Of a DNA stretch of 64,000 bases, positions 54,643 through 62,727 are shown piece after piece (the first letter of the stretch is position 1; every line of letters begins with the position of its first letter). The notes beneath the pieces are model-generated. The model was not told the DNA's origin and made no database searches. It was given only the letters and a program-made list of their open reading frames with translations. Position numbers and translations under genes: made by a program. Source of the stretch: Rhodospirillum sp. (GTDB lineage: Bacteria; Pseudomonadota; Alphaproteobacteria; Rhodospirillales; Rhodospirillaceae); assembly GCA_021741145.1 (NCBI GenBank), contig JAIOYK010000021.1, positions 1 through 64,000 on the forward strand. The letters are read 5' to 3'.

Positions 54643-56178
54643 TTACCCTTGGCGCGCATAAAAGGGATCGGCGCCCCCTTGGGGCCGCCCCGCGGAAAAA
54701 TCGGTGGCCCCGAAAGGCGCGGGAAAGGACAGGTCGGTCCAGGAAGGTTGGGCCGCGCGCGCCGGGCGGTGGGCCGGTATCCGCCCGGCGGCGCGCGCCA
54801 CCTCGCCCACCAGAAGCAGGCCAGGGGCTTTGGGGTCCCGGTCGCGGAGGTCCGCGACCAGGGATGGCAAGTCCATCAGGGCTCCCTTTGCGATTCGCTG
54901 GTTCGCGCCCCCCACATCCATGGCCACCGCCACGGGGGTTTCCGGAGAGAGACCGCCGGAGATCAGGCCCTGAGCGGCCTCCCGCGCCCGACCCAAGCCC
55001 ATGTAGAGGGCAAGCGTGCCGCCAGCCCGGGCCAGCGCGGCCCAATCGTCCCGACCGGTGTTCACGGCGCGATCCCCGCGCGGGTGGGCCGTGGCGAAGG
55101 TCACGGATTGGGCGTGGTCCCGATCGGTCAGCGGAATTCCCATCGTGGCCGCGGCGGCGGAGGCCGCGGTGATACCCGGCACGATGGTCCAGGGTGTTCT
55201 GGCGGCGTCCAAGGTCGCGATCTCCTCGGACAGGCGGCCAAAGACGGCGGGGTCCCCCCCCTTCAACCGCACGACCACCCGGCCCCCCTTGGCCTCCCGA
55301 ACCAACAGGGTACCGATAGCCCCCTGGTCCATGGAGTGGCGTCCCGCACGCTTGCCGACGGAAATGCGTCGCGCGTCGCGCCGGGCCAGGTCCAGGACAC
55401 CCTCGCCCACCAGATCGTCGTGGATGATCACATCGGCGTCCTGCAACAGCCGTTGGGCCTTGATGGTCAATAGCTCGGGGTCACCGGGACCGGCACCCAC
55501 CAGGTGCACCACACCCGGATCCTCGGCGTCCTCGTCCATTTCTCGCGTTCCGTTCAGCAGCCGGAGCGCCAGCGAGCGCGCCCGGGGCGTGTCCCCAGCC
55601 AGAACCGCCCGAGCGGGCTCCCCATCCATGAACCGTTCCCAGAAGCGGCGACGGGTATCTCCGTCGGGCAAGGCTCGGGCCACGGCCTCTCGAAACCCTT
55701 CGGCCAGGGTGGCGAGCCCCCCCAGGCGACTGGGCAGCAGCCGGTCAATGGCCGCGCGCACCCGCCGCGCCAGAACCGGCGAGGCTCCCCCCGTACCGAT
55801 GGCGACAACGACGGCGCCCCGGTCGACGATGGCCGGGGTCAGGAAATCGCACAGCTCCGGACGGTCGACCACGTTGATCAAGACGCCCCTCCGACGGGCC
55901 TCGGACGCGACCATCGCATCCATCTCGGCGGACCCGGTGGCCGCATAGGCGAGCCGGGCACCTTCCAAATCCACCGGGCGGTAGGCATGCCCCGGCAGAA
56001 TCGGCTGATTGGGAGCGCGATCCGCCTCCCAAGTGACGTCTTCTCCCTCCGGTGCCAGAATGGTGACTTGGGCTCCGGCCTTCAGGGCAAGACGTGCCTT
56101 GGCCAATGCCGCGGGTGTCGCGCCAACGACCACCACCCGGGATCCCGTCAAGGGCAGAAAGATGGGGAAACTGTCCAC
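54643..56178 (-). CDS. cysG: Siroheme synthase, three-in-one
   Basis: The 511-residue protein makes siroheme for the reductase encoded downstream. The N-terminal third is the NAD-dependent precorrin-2 dehydrogenase/ferrochelatase (FLPLTGSRVVVVGATPAALAK), and from about residue 225 it is uroporphyrinogen-III methyltransferase (VHLVGAGPGDPELLTIKAQRLL, HDDLVGEGVLDLAR, VRLKGGDPAVFGR). It is first in the five-gene operon. Confidence 0.95.
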   Translation of the reverse strand: MDSFPIFLPLTGSRVVVVGATPAALAKARLALKAGAQVTILAPEGEDVTWEADRAPNQPILPGHAYRPVDLEGARLAYAATGSAEMDAMVASEARRRGVLINVVDRPELCDFLTPAIVDRGAVVVAIGTGGASPVLARRVRAAIDRLLPSRLGGLATLAEGFREAVARALPDGDTRRRFWERFMDGEPARAVLAGDTPRARSLALRLLNGTREMDEDAEDPGVVHLVGAGPGDPELLTIKAQRLLQDADVIIHDDLVGEGVLDLARRDARRISVGKRAGRHSMDQGAIGTLLVREAKGGRVVVRLKGGDPAVFGRLSEEIATLDAARTPWTIVPGITAASAAAATMGIPLTDRDHAQSVTFATAHPRGDRAVNTGRDDWAALARAGGTLALYMGLGRAREAAQGLISGGLSPETPVAVAMDVGGANQRIAKGALMDLPSLVADLRDRDPKAPGLLLVGEVARAAGRIPAHRPARAAQPSWTDLSFPAPFGATDFSAGRPQGGADPFYARQG

Positions 56179-56490
56179 GCTCGGTCCTCCTGGGGAGCAC
56201 GCGGCGACGGGCGCGCGTCCGCTCCAATGGCTTAGATATTTACATCATCAGCGCTGATGTCAACGTTTTTATAACACTTCATTTATGTGTTGATAATTTT
56301 TTTTACTATTTTTTTTTGTTATTTAACTACTAGGGGTATACACCTACTTGAACACTACCGCGAAAATCCTGTTAAATTGAGTTTCCCTCATCAAGGGAAA
56401 TCGCCCCCGCCCCATAAGGCGGTGGGACTCCTTGAATCCCTGAATTTCAAGGAGAAGTTCCCCCTCATCCACACTGTTTGGATATTGGCC
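56179..56490. promoter_or_regulatory. AT-rich divergent control region of the cys operon and TetR gene
   Basis: This gap is strikingly AT-rich at 56260-56340. It has a perfect palindrome CATCAGCGCTGATG at 56246-56259, about 70 bases before cysG, and an inverted repeat AACAC/GTGTT at about 56273-56291. Either could bind the TetR protein encoded at 56491 or a sulfur regulator. No gene was seen in it. Confidence 0.5.
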
Positions 56491-57117
56491 ATGCCCCGTT
56501 GGAAACAAAGCGACCTGAGTTCCGATACCCTCTTCCAAAAAAAGCGGGAGACGGTGATCCGCGAGGCCGCCAAGACATTCAGTGTGAAAGGATACCACGG
56601 CACGTCCCTGGACGAAGTGGCCCGCGTCCTGGGTGTTACCAAGGCCGCGCTCTACTACTACATTCCGAGCAAGCGGGACATTCTGTACGAATGCCTGATC
56701 ATCGCGGAGGATATCGGGGCCGCGGCGTTGGAAAAGGCCCAATCAACGAGCCCCATGGGCCTGGAACGCGTGACCGCCTTCATCCGAGCCTACGCGGGCC
56801 GGGCCTTGGACGACATGGGGGCCTGCCTATTGATTACGGACCTGGATGACCTGGAACGGGATCGTCACGCCGATATCACGGCGCGGCGCGCGGCCCTGTT
56901 GCGAGGCCTGTCCGATTTCATCGACCAGGGACAGACCCAAGGGCAGATTGGCCCGCGGATCGACCCAGACCTTTCGGCGCGGTTTATCATCAACGCCCTA
57001 AATACTCTCCCCCGTTGGGGCAAGGCCGCCGCGGATCAAAGGTCCGTGGACCGCATGATCGAGGATATTACCACTCTCATTTCATCGGGTATGTCCATGC
57101 CCATCGCCGCGCAATAA
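56491..57117 (+). CDS. TetR-family transcriptional regulator
   Basis: The 208-residue protein has a TetR helix-turn-helix (KTFSVKGYHGTSLDEVARVLGVTKAALYYYIPSKRDIL) and a KstR2/FadR-like ligand domain. The ATG at 56491 begins the family-like part; the frame stays open upstream in AT-rich DNA. It is divergent from the cys operon. Its target is uncertain. Confidence 0.9.
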   Translation: MPRWKQSDLSSDTLFQKKRETVIREAAKTFSVKGYHGTSLDEVARVLGVTKAALYYYIPSKRDILYECLIIAEDIGAAALEKAQSTSPMGLERVTAFIRAYAGRALDDMGACLLITDLDDLERDRHADITARRAALLRGLSDFIDQGQTQGQIGPRIDPDLSARFIINALNTLPRWGKAAADQRSVDRMIEDITTLISSGMSMPIAAQ

Positions 57118-57394
57118 GAAAATCGCCCGACAATCCTCGGGGCGAGGGACGTCCCGAAATCGGCCGACTGAAATCGGCAAGCGGGCAGAATATGGGGTCA
57201 TCCGGGAATTCCGGGGTCGGAGCTTCTCCTGGCGGCGGTTCTCATTTTTCTGTCACGCCCTTGGGCGGACCCCAAGCCGGAGAATGCCCTGAAGCACTCT
57301 TCCTTCACTGTATCTCCATGGATTGCCGCCCCGCGCGGGAATGACAAACCTTGAATGAGCGTTGCCCTGATTCCCAATAACCAATTGAAAAGAC

Positions 57395-57492
57395 AAAAAA
57401 AGGGGCCGTGGTTGCCCACGGCCCAAGTTTAGGGAGGAAACGTCCAAGAAAGACAGCATAACTGCACGGAGTGCATGGACCGTCATGCTGCG
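57395..57492 (-). ncRNA. Small RNA candidate resembling suhB/MmgR (alpha-r8)
   Basis: On the minus strand a promoter (-35 TTTACA at 57527-57522, 17-base spacer, -10 GATATT at 57504-57499) points to a start near 57492. About 98 bases later a factor-independent terminator follows: stem gggccgtgg/ccacggccc at 57403-57424 and seven T at 57401-57395. The RNA has a small 5' hairpin and a CU-rich, anti-Shine-Dalgarno-like segment (TTTCCTCCC) before the terminator, as in alphaproteobacterial trans-acting RNAs. From memory, the segment TTGGACGTTTCCTCCCT resembles the suhB/MmgR family. Confidence 0.7.
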
Positions 57493-57498
57493 ATGCAA

Positions 57499-57527
57499 AA
57501 TATCGCTGACTTGAGCAGTCGTGTAAA
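57499..57527 (-). promoter_or_regulatory. Promoter of the small RNA
   Basis: TTTACA and GATATT are separated by exactly 17 bases on the minus strand, close to the housekeeping sigma-factor consensus, with no open reading frame following. Confidence 0.65.
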
Positions 57528-57730
57528 GAGGTTTTTTTCGCGGCGCACCATAAGCGCCGTGGCATCACCCGCCGAAACGCCCACTAACCGCAAGGTTCCA
57601 TGGAGAAAGATCGAGGAACCACAAAATTCATGGGTCACTCAAAATATCCGGGGTCTATACCGACCTCCAGCGGTAGCATGAACCAACTTTCGCCTGAACG
57701 ATTCAAATATTCCGGACAAGCTCAACATTT

Positions 57731-57742
57731 TTTGTGCACAAA
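57731..57742. promoter_or_regulatory. Palindrome TTTGTGCACAAA upstream of hemerythrin
   Basis: This perfect 12-base palindrome is identical to the core of the one at 47224-47237 in front of the MenD-like gene. It is probably a binding site of the same regulator. Confidence 0.5.
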
Positions 57743-57926
57743 GCTGGCATTCGCTGGCAGGATGCCAATGAGCCTCGCGGTATCGACCGACGAGGGGCGA
57801 CGGCGAAAGACAGGCAGTTACAGACGAAAGACTCGAACCAGGACTCCCAGGCGAGGATATCATCCGACAGGGGCGAATGGACGAACAGGGGGAAACACAG
57901 GCCCATTCCGGGGCAATAGGTAGAAC

Positions 57927-58343
57927 ATGTCACTGATAAAATGGTCCGAAAAGATGAGTGTTGGCAATGCCGCGCTCGATAGAGACCATCAAACGTTACT
58001 CAATATTCTCAATCAGTTTCATGGGGTGATGCGGGGCCGGGTTGAGCGCGAAGCCCTCTCTGGTTTATTCGAGGAGTTGGCCCACTACACGGAATATCAT
58101 TTTGAAATGGAAGAGCGGCTGATGCGCATGTGCGCCTATGCCGAGCTGGAAGACCACAAGGCCTTGCATGACGGCTTAAAACGACGTGTCGCGGTCTTCA
58201 AGGACCGCCATGCCGCGGATCCAGAAAACTTCCCACTTCTGGAAATGTTTGATTTCCTATCTGATTGGATGATGCGACACATCCTGCGCGAGGACATGAA
58301 AATATCAAAAGCCCTCCAGGCGGCCAAACGGAAGAAAAAATAG
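57927..58343 (+). CDS. Bacteriohemerythrin
   Basis: The 138-residue single-domain protein has all ligands of a di-iron oxygen site: His21, His58, Glu62, His77, His81, His118 and Asp123 (motifs LDRDHQTLL, HFEMEERLM, EDHKALHDGL, MRHILREDMKI). It binds or senses oxygen in the cytoplasm. It stands alone, with a basic AKRKKK tail. Confidence 0.93.
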   Translation: MSLIKWSEKMSVGNAALDRDHQTLLNILNQFHGVMRGRVEREALSGLFEELAHYTEYHFEMEERLMRMCAYAELEDHKALHDGLKRRVAVFKDRHAADPENFPLLEMFDFLSDWMMRHILREDMKISKALQAAKRKKK

Positions 58344-58474
58344 CGCCTCGACAAAACCGTCGTGCAATCCGTGCCGCCGCGGTCCATGTGGCTATTGTCT
58401 TTTCCCTGTCTTCCGATGCGGACCAATTCTGGTGCGGACCAGTATGGCGGACTCGGCCCATGGGCCGGATATTC

Positions 58475-58894
58475 TCAGTGCGGCGGCAGTTTCACCAACG
58501 TGCACCAGAATTGCTCAATCCCACGGACCACTTCGATAAACTGATCGAAGTCAACCGGCTTGACGATGTAGCAATTGGCGTGCAGGTCATAGCTTTTCAT
58601 GATGTCCGCCTCCGCCTGGGATGTGGTCAGAACGATCACGGGAATGCGTTTGAGGTTGGCGTCTTCCTTCAATTCGGCCAGAACCTCCCGTCCGTCCTTG
58701 CGGGGCAGATTAAGGTCCAGAAGAATCAGGTCCGGGCGCGGGGCCGACGCATAGAGTGGCTCTCTCTTTAAGAAAGCCATCGCCTCGATCCCATCCTGCG
58801 CGACATGCAGATTGGTCGGCAGCCCCCCCTCCTTGAAGGCTTCGGACGCGAGACGGGCATCACCCGGATTGTCCTCGACCAACAATATATCCAT
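58475..58894 (-). CDS. Rcp1-like single-domain response regulator
   Basis: The 139-residue receiver has [14 protein letters not shown] at the start, the phospho-acceptor Asp in [20 protein letters not shown] and the Lys in YIVKPVD. The NPGD type with a Q-F-x-x-V tail is the partner usually found with phytochrome-like histidine kinases, and the multi-PAS kinase at 32390 has such an H box, but it is 24 kb away. It has no output domain. Start chosen at 58894 with aaagg upstream. Confidence 0.92.
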   Translation of the reverse strand: MDILLVEDNPGDARLASEAFKEGGLPTNLHVAQDGIEAMAFLKREPLYASAPRPDLILLDLNLPRKDGREVLAELKEDANLKRIPVIVLTTSQAEADIMKSYDLHANCYIVKPVDFDQFIEVVRGIEQFWCTLVKLPPH

Positions 58895-59115
58895 AACCCT
58901 TTGATTCCTTTTCTGATTCCAGTGCATCGAACAGGCGATGAGCATACCACCAATTCGACTTTCAAGCCAAAAGGGGACTCGCCTAACGAAGATGGGCGCG
59001 ATCCATCAAGATTTATAGGGCTTTAATCAATCGGTGCCAAATCGGAATCGATTGCCTGCCGCTTGATCGAGGATGAACCCACGTCAGATTGAGTCAAATC
59101 TGATCCCGCTTCGTC

Positions 59116-60408
59116 CTATTTTGTGGACATTTCAGAGTGTTCGGCGAATGCGTACCGATTTTTCCCCGCTCGTTTCGCCCTGTACATGGCCTCATCCGCG
59201 GAATGCAACAAATGCTCTGAATCCGCTCCATCCCCGGGGAACGTCGCGATACCGACACTGGCGGACACTGTCAGGGCTTCCGTCGCCATTGCATAGGGCT
59301 GGGACAGAACTTCCACCACTTTGCCCGCCACGGTCTCCGCGTCGTTGGGCTGGTTGACTTCACTCAAAATCACGGTGAATTCATCCCCCCCCAGGCGCGC
59401 CACCTCATCGGAAACCCGAACGACCCGCCGCAAGCGCAACGCCACTTCCTTCAGCACCAAGTCACCCACATCGTGCCCCAGGCGGTCGTTAACCTCCTTG
59501 AAGCCATCCAGGTCGACGAACAACAGGCTCAACCCCCGATCATAGCGGCGGCTCCGTGCGATCCCCGAATCCAGGAGCTTCTGGAACAAAGCCCGGTTGG
59601 GTAGACCGGTCAGGGAATCGGTGGTGGCCTGACGAATCAAGTCGTCCTCCGCCCGGCGCCGGAACGTGATGTCGGAAAAGATGACCACATAGCCCACGGA
59701 CTTGCCCACGCCATCCCGTACCATGTTGATCCGCATCCATTCCGGGCGAATTTCCCCATCCCGACGCCGGTTCCAGACTTCCCCTTCCCAGCTTCCCTGC
59801 TCCTTTAGACGGCCCCACAGGGTATCGCGGAATTCTTGGTCGTGGACATCGGAAACCAGGAAGTGGGCAGCCTTACCCTCCACCTCATCCGCGGCGTAGC
59901 CGGTGATTTCCACATAGGCCGGATTGACCCGGGAAACCACACCCCGGGTATCCATGACCAACATCCCCGTGTCCGTGTTGTTAAAAGCGGCTTCGGACAA
60001 CAACAATTGGCGGCGGGTCTTCTGCCGCTCAATGGCGTGGAGAATGGAGCGGCGGATCAGTTCCCCATCCCCCTTGCCCTTGACCAAATAATCTTGAGCA
60101 CCGCGTTGAACCGCTTGAACGGCCATCGAGAAGTCATCCAGGCCGGACAGCACCACCACGGGAGTCTCCTCGGCCACGGCAAGGAATCGTTCCAGTGTCG
60201 ACAACCCCTGGCTGTCGGGCAGAAACAGGTCGAGCAAAACCACGTCGAAAGGCCGCTGGGCGAAGACCCCCATGGCACCGGCCAAGTCGGATTGGACCAC
60301 CACCCGGAAATGCACTTCCACTTCTTCCGACAGGTTGATTTCGATCAACCGGCTGTCGCCAGGATTATCCTCCACCACCAGAACGTCTATGGGCCTTTCG
60401 AACAGCAT
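59116..60408 (-). CDS. REC-PAS-GGDEF diguanylate cyclase
   Basis: The 430-residue protein has a receiver domain (VLVVEDNPGDSRL, phospho-Asp in VVLLDLFLPDSQG, YLVKGKGDGE), a PAS domain (FNNTDTGMLVMDTRGVVSRVNPAYVEITGY) and a GGDEF domain (TDSLTGLPNRALFQ). The active site is LGGDEF, with RVSD five residues earlier as an I-site. Phosphorylation should turn on cyclic di-GMP synthesis. It is upstream of, and on the same strand as, the Rcp1-like regulator, but a 220-base gap separates them. Confidence 0.93.
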   Translation of the reverse strand: MLFERPIDVLVVEDNPGDSRLIEINLSEEVEVHFRVVVQSDLAGAMGVFAQRPFDVVLLDLFLPDSQGLSTLERFLAVAEETPVVVLSGLDDFSMAVQAVQRGAQDYLVKGKGDGELIRRSILHAIERQKTRRQLLLSEAAFNNTDTGMLVMDTRGVVSRVNPAYVEITGYAADEVEGKAAHFLVSDVHDQEFRDTLWGRLKEQGSWEGEVWNRRRDGEIRPEWMRINMVRDGVGKSVGYVVIFSDITFRRRAEDDLIRQATTDSLTGLPNRALFQKLLDSGIARSRRYDRGLSLLFVDLDGFKEVNDRLGHDVGDLVLKEVALRLRRVVRVSDEVARLGGDEFTVILSEVNQPNDAETVAGKVVEVLSQPYAMATEALTVSASVGIATFPGDGADSEHLLHSADEAMYRAKRAGKNRYAFAEHSEMSTK

Positions 60409-60950
60409 TTCCCGCCTAAACCCCCCAGTCAAAAAAACCGACTCCCCTCCCCCGCGCCCTCCCGATAATTTCGAAACCGACGCGAAAGGATCCTCACCCT
60501 AGAGCGCTTTCCACCGCGGGTCCACATATCCAGCGGACCGACAAGCAATAAAACGCCTCCGAAACGGATCAAGAACAACTCTATTAAAATCAATTCATCG
60601 AACCTATAGAAGCGATCAAGATATTATTATATCTCACAATACACTCCACATTTTTCCTTTGTTCCGTCACGAAAACCTCAATCACGCTTGACGCACAGGA
60701 AACATGTTGCGGTGCTTCACGATATTTCCTAGGCTTGTGGATTAGGCGCCCTGGCGTGAATACGGGAGTGATACCAAGGTATGGGATGACACAACTTCGT
60801 GGTTGGAGGCTTCCTTTGGTACGATACCAGTCTGGGATTACCAACGGGCATTCCGGTCCGAACGGCTCAGTCCTTCGGCTACCGCTCGGTCGCGCCCTTT
60901 TCCCTTCCGACTCCCCCACCCGAATAGAACAAGAGGTTTGAACGGACGAC
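60409..60950. promoter_or_regulatory. Gap with control region of the NAGGN operon
   Basis: No gene was found in these 540 bases. The first part should hold the promoter of the GGDEF gene, and the second that of the osmolyte operon. A perfect palindrome, ATACCAAGGTAT, lies at 60770-60781, about 170 bases before asnO, and GGTAC/ATACC words recur at 60818-60832. Confidence 0.4.
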
Positions 60951-62723
60951 ATGTGTGGACTTAGCGGCGAGATTCGATTTGACGGAGCCCTGGCGGACAC
61001 CCGCGCGGTCGCGGCCATGGTTGACGCGATGATCCCCCGGGGTCCCGACAGTGGCGGCCTCTGGTCCCAAGGGTCCGCGGCGTTCGGGCATCGTCGTCTG
61101 AAGATCATCGACCTGTCCGAAACGGCCCAACAGCCGATGGTGGATTCAGCCCTGGGGCTGACAATCGCCTTTAACGGCTGCATCTACAACTACAAGGCGC
61201 TGCGCGCCGAGTTGGAGGGCAAGGGTTACCGCTTCTTTTCCCAGGGCGACACGGAAGTGATCCTGAAGGCCTATCACCGCTGGGGTCCTGATTGCGTGCG
61301 CCAGTTTCACGGCATGTTCGCCTTCGCCATCCGGGAGCGAGACACGGGCCGCACCGTGCTGGCCCGGGATCGCCTGGGCATCAAACCGCTCTACATCTCG
61401 GAGGCCCCGGGCCGCTTGCGCTTTGCCTCCTCCCTACCCGCCCTGCTCGCGGCGGGGGACGTGGACACCAGCATCGACCCCGAGGCGCTGCACCACTACA
61501 TGAGTTTCCATGCCGTGGTCCCGGCGCCCCTGACCATCCTGCGCGGGGTCCGCAAGATCCCCCCCGCCACCGTGATGGTCATCGAAGCCGACGGGAACCG
61601 GAAGAGCGAGACCTATTGGACCCTGTCGGTCAACCCCACCGCCGAAGATAAGGCCGTTTCCGCCGAGGAGTGGGAAGAGCGGGTGATGGATGCCCTGCGC
61701 ACCGCCGTGAAGCGGCGTCTGGTGGCCGACGTTCCCGTGGGCGTATTGCTCTCGGGCGGGCTGGATTCCAGCCTGATCACCGGACTGCTGGCCGAGTCCG
61801 GACAGACGGGCCTTAAAACCTTCTCGGTCGGCTTCGAGGCCGCGGGCGGCGAGAAGGGAGATGAGTTCCAATATTCGGACATCGTGGCCAAGCATTACGG
61901 CACGGATCACCACCAAATCTTCGTCCCCTCCGCAAAACTCTTGGAAACCTTGCCCCACACCTTCCAGGCCATGAACGAACCCATGGTGTCTTACGATAAC
62001 GTGGGCTTTTTCCTGCTTTCCCAGGAGGTGGCCAAGCATGTGAAGGTGGTCCAAAGCGGCCAGGGCGCCGACGAGGTCTTCGCCGGCTACCATTGGTATC
62101 CGCCCCTGCTCGATAGCAGCGATCCGGTCACGGACTACGCCAAGGTCTTCTTCGACCGCTCCCAGGCGGAGATGGCCGAGGTGCTAGAGCCGGGAATGCT
62201 CGGCCAAGACGTCAGTCGGGCTTTCGTCGCCAAGCACTTCGGCCAACCGGGCGCGGATCGAGCCGTGGACAAGGCGCTGCGGCTGGACACCACGGTCATG
62301 CTGGTGGATGACCCCGTCAAGCGGGTGGACAGCATGACCATGGCCTGGGGACTAGAGGCCAGGGTACCCTTTCTGGACCATGATCTGGTGGAACTGGCGG
62401 GTCACGTTCCGGCCGAACTGAAGCTGGCCGACGGTGGCAAGGGCGTGCTGAAAAGCGGTGCCCGCAAGATCATCCCCAACGCGGTGATCGACCGCCCCAA
62501 GGGGTATTTCCCCGTACCAGCCCTCAAGTACATCGAAGGCCCCTATCTGGAGATGGTGCGTGATACCATGGACTCTCCCCAAGCGCGGAACCGGGGCGTC
62601 TTCAAACGGAGCTACGTGGAGATGTTGATGGACGCTCCGAAGGCGCACATCACCCCTTTACGGGGCTCCATGTTGTGGCAGGTGGCCATGCTGGAACTCT
62701 GGCTCCAAACCCACGGAGTGTGA
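60951..62723 (+). CDS. asnO: N-acetylglutaminylglutamine amidotransferase
   Basis: The 590-residue protein is of the asparagine-synthetase-B fold. Its N-terminal glutaminase starts with the nucleophile Cys2 (MCGLSGE, RGPDSGG, FNGCIYNY), and its synthetase domain has the PP-loop LLSGGLDSSL and VQSGQGADEVFAGY. Paired with the GNAT/ATP-grasp synthetase 4 bases downstream, it matches the asnO gene that forms the terminal amide of the osmolyte N-acetylglutaminylglutamine amide. Plain asparagine synthetases lack such a partner. Confidence 0.93.
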   Translation: MCGLSGEIRFDGALADTRAVAAMVDAMIPRGPDSGGLWSQGSAAFGHRRLKIIDLSETAQQPMVDSALGLTIAFNGCIYNYKALRAELEGKGYRFFSQGDTEVILKAYHRWGPDCVRQFHGMFAFAIRERDTGRTVLARDRLGIKPLYISEAPGRLRFASSLPALLAAGDVDTSIDPEALHHYMSFHAVVPAPLTILRGVRKIPPATVMVIEADGNRKSETYWTLSVNPTAEDKAVSAEEWEERVMDALRTAVKRRLVADVPVGVLLSGGLDSSLITGLLAESGQTGLKTFSVGFEAAGGEKGDEFQYSDIVAKHYGTDHHQIFVPSAKLLETLPHTFQAMNEPMVSYDNVGFFLLSQEVAKHVKVVQSGQGADEVFAGYHWYPPLLDSSDPVTDYAKVFFDRSQAEMAEVLEPGMLGQDVSRAFVAKHFGQPGADRAVDKALRLDTTVMLVDDPVKRVDSMTMAWGLEARVPFLDHDLVELAGHVPAELKLADGGKGVLKSGARKIIPNAVIDRPKGYFPVPALKYIEGPYLEMVRDTMDSPQARNRGVFKRSYVEMLMDAPKAHITPLRGSMLWQVAMLELWLQTHGV

Positions 62724-62727
62724 GCCC

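Larger units (their letters stand above)
57118..57926. other. Long gap holding a small RNA and a palindrome
   Basis: No convincing protein gene lies in these 809 bases; several plus and minus frames exist but lack family-like sequence and start signals. The gap contains the minus-strand small RNA at 57395-57492 with its promoter, and the TTTGTGCACAAA palindrome at 57731-57742, about 185 bases before the hemerythrin gene. Confidence 0.6.

Noticed and set aside
58420-58460. Short direct repeat tgcggacca after the hemerythrin gene
   Set aside because: Two short copies only; too little to support a functional claim.
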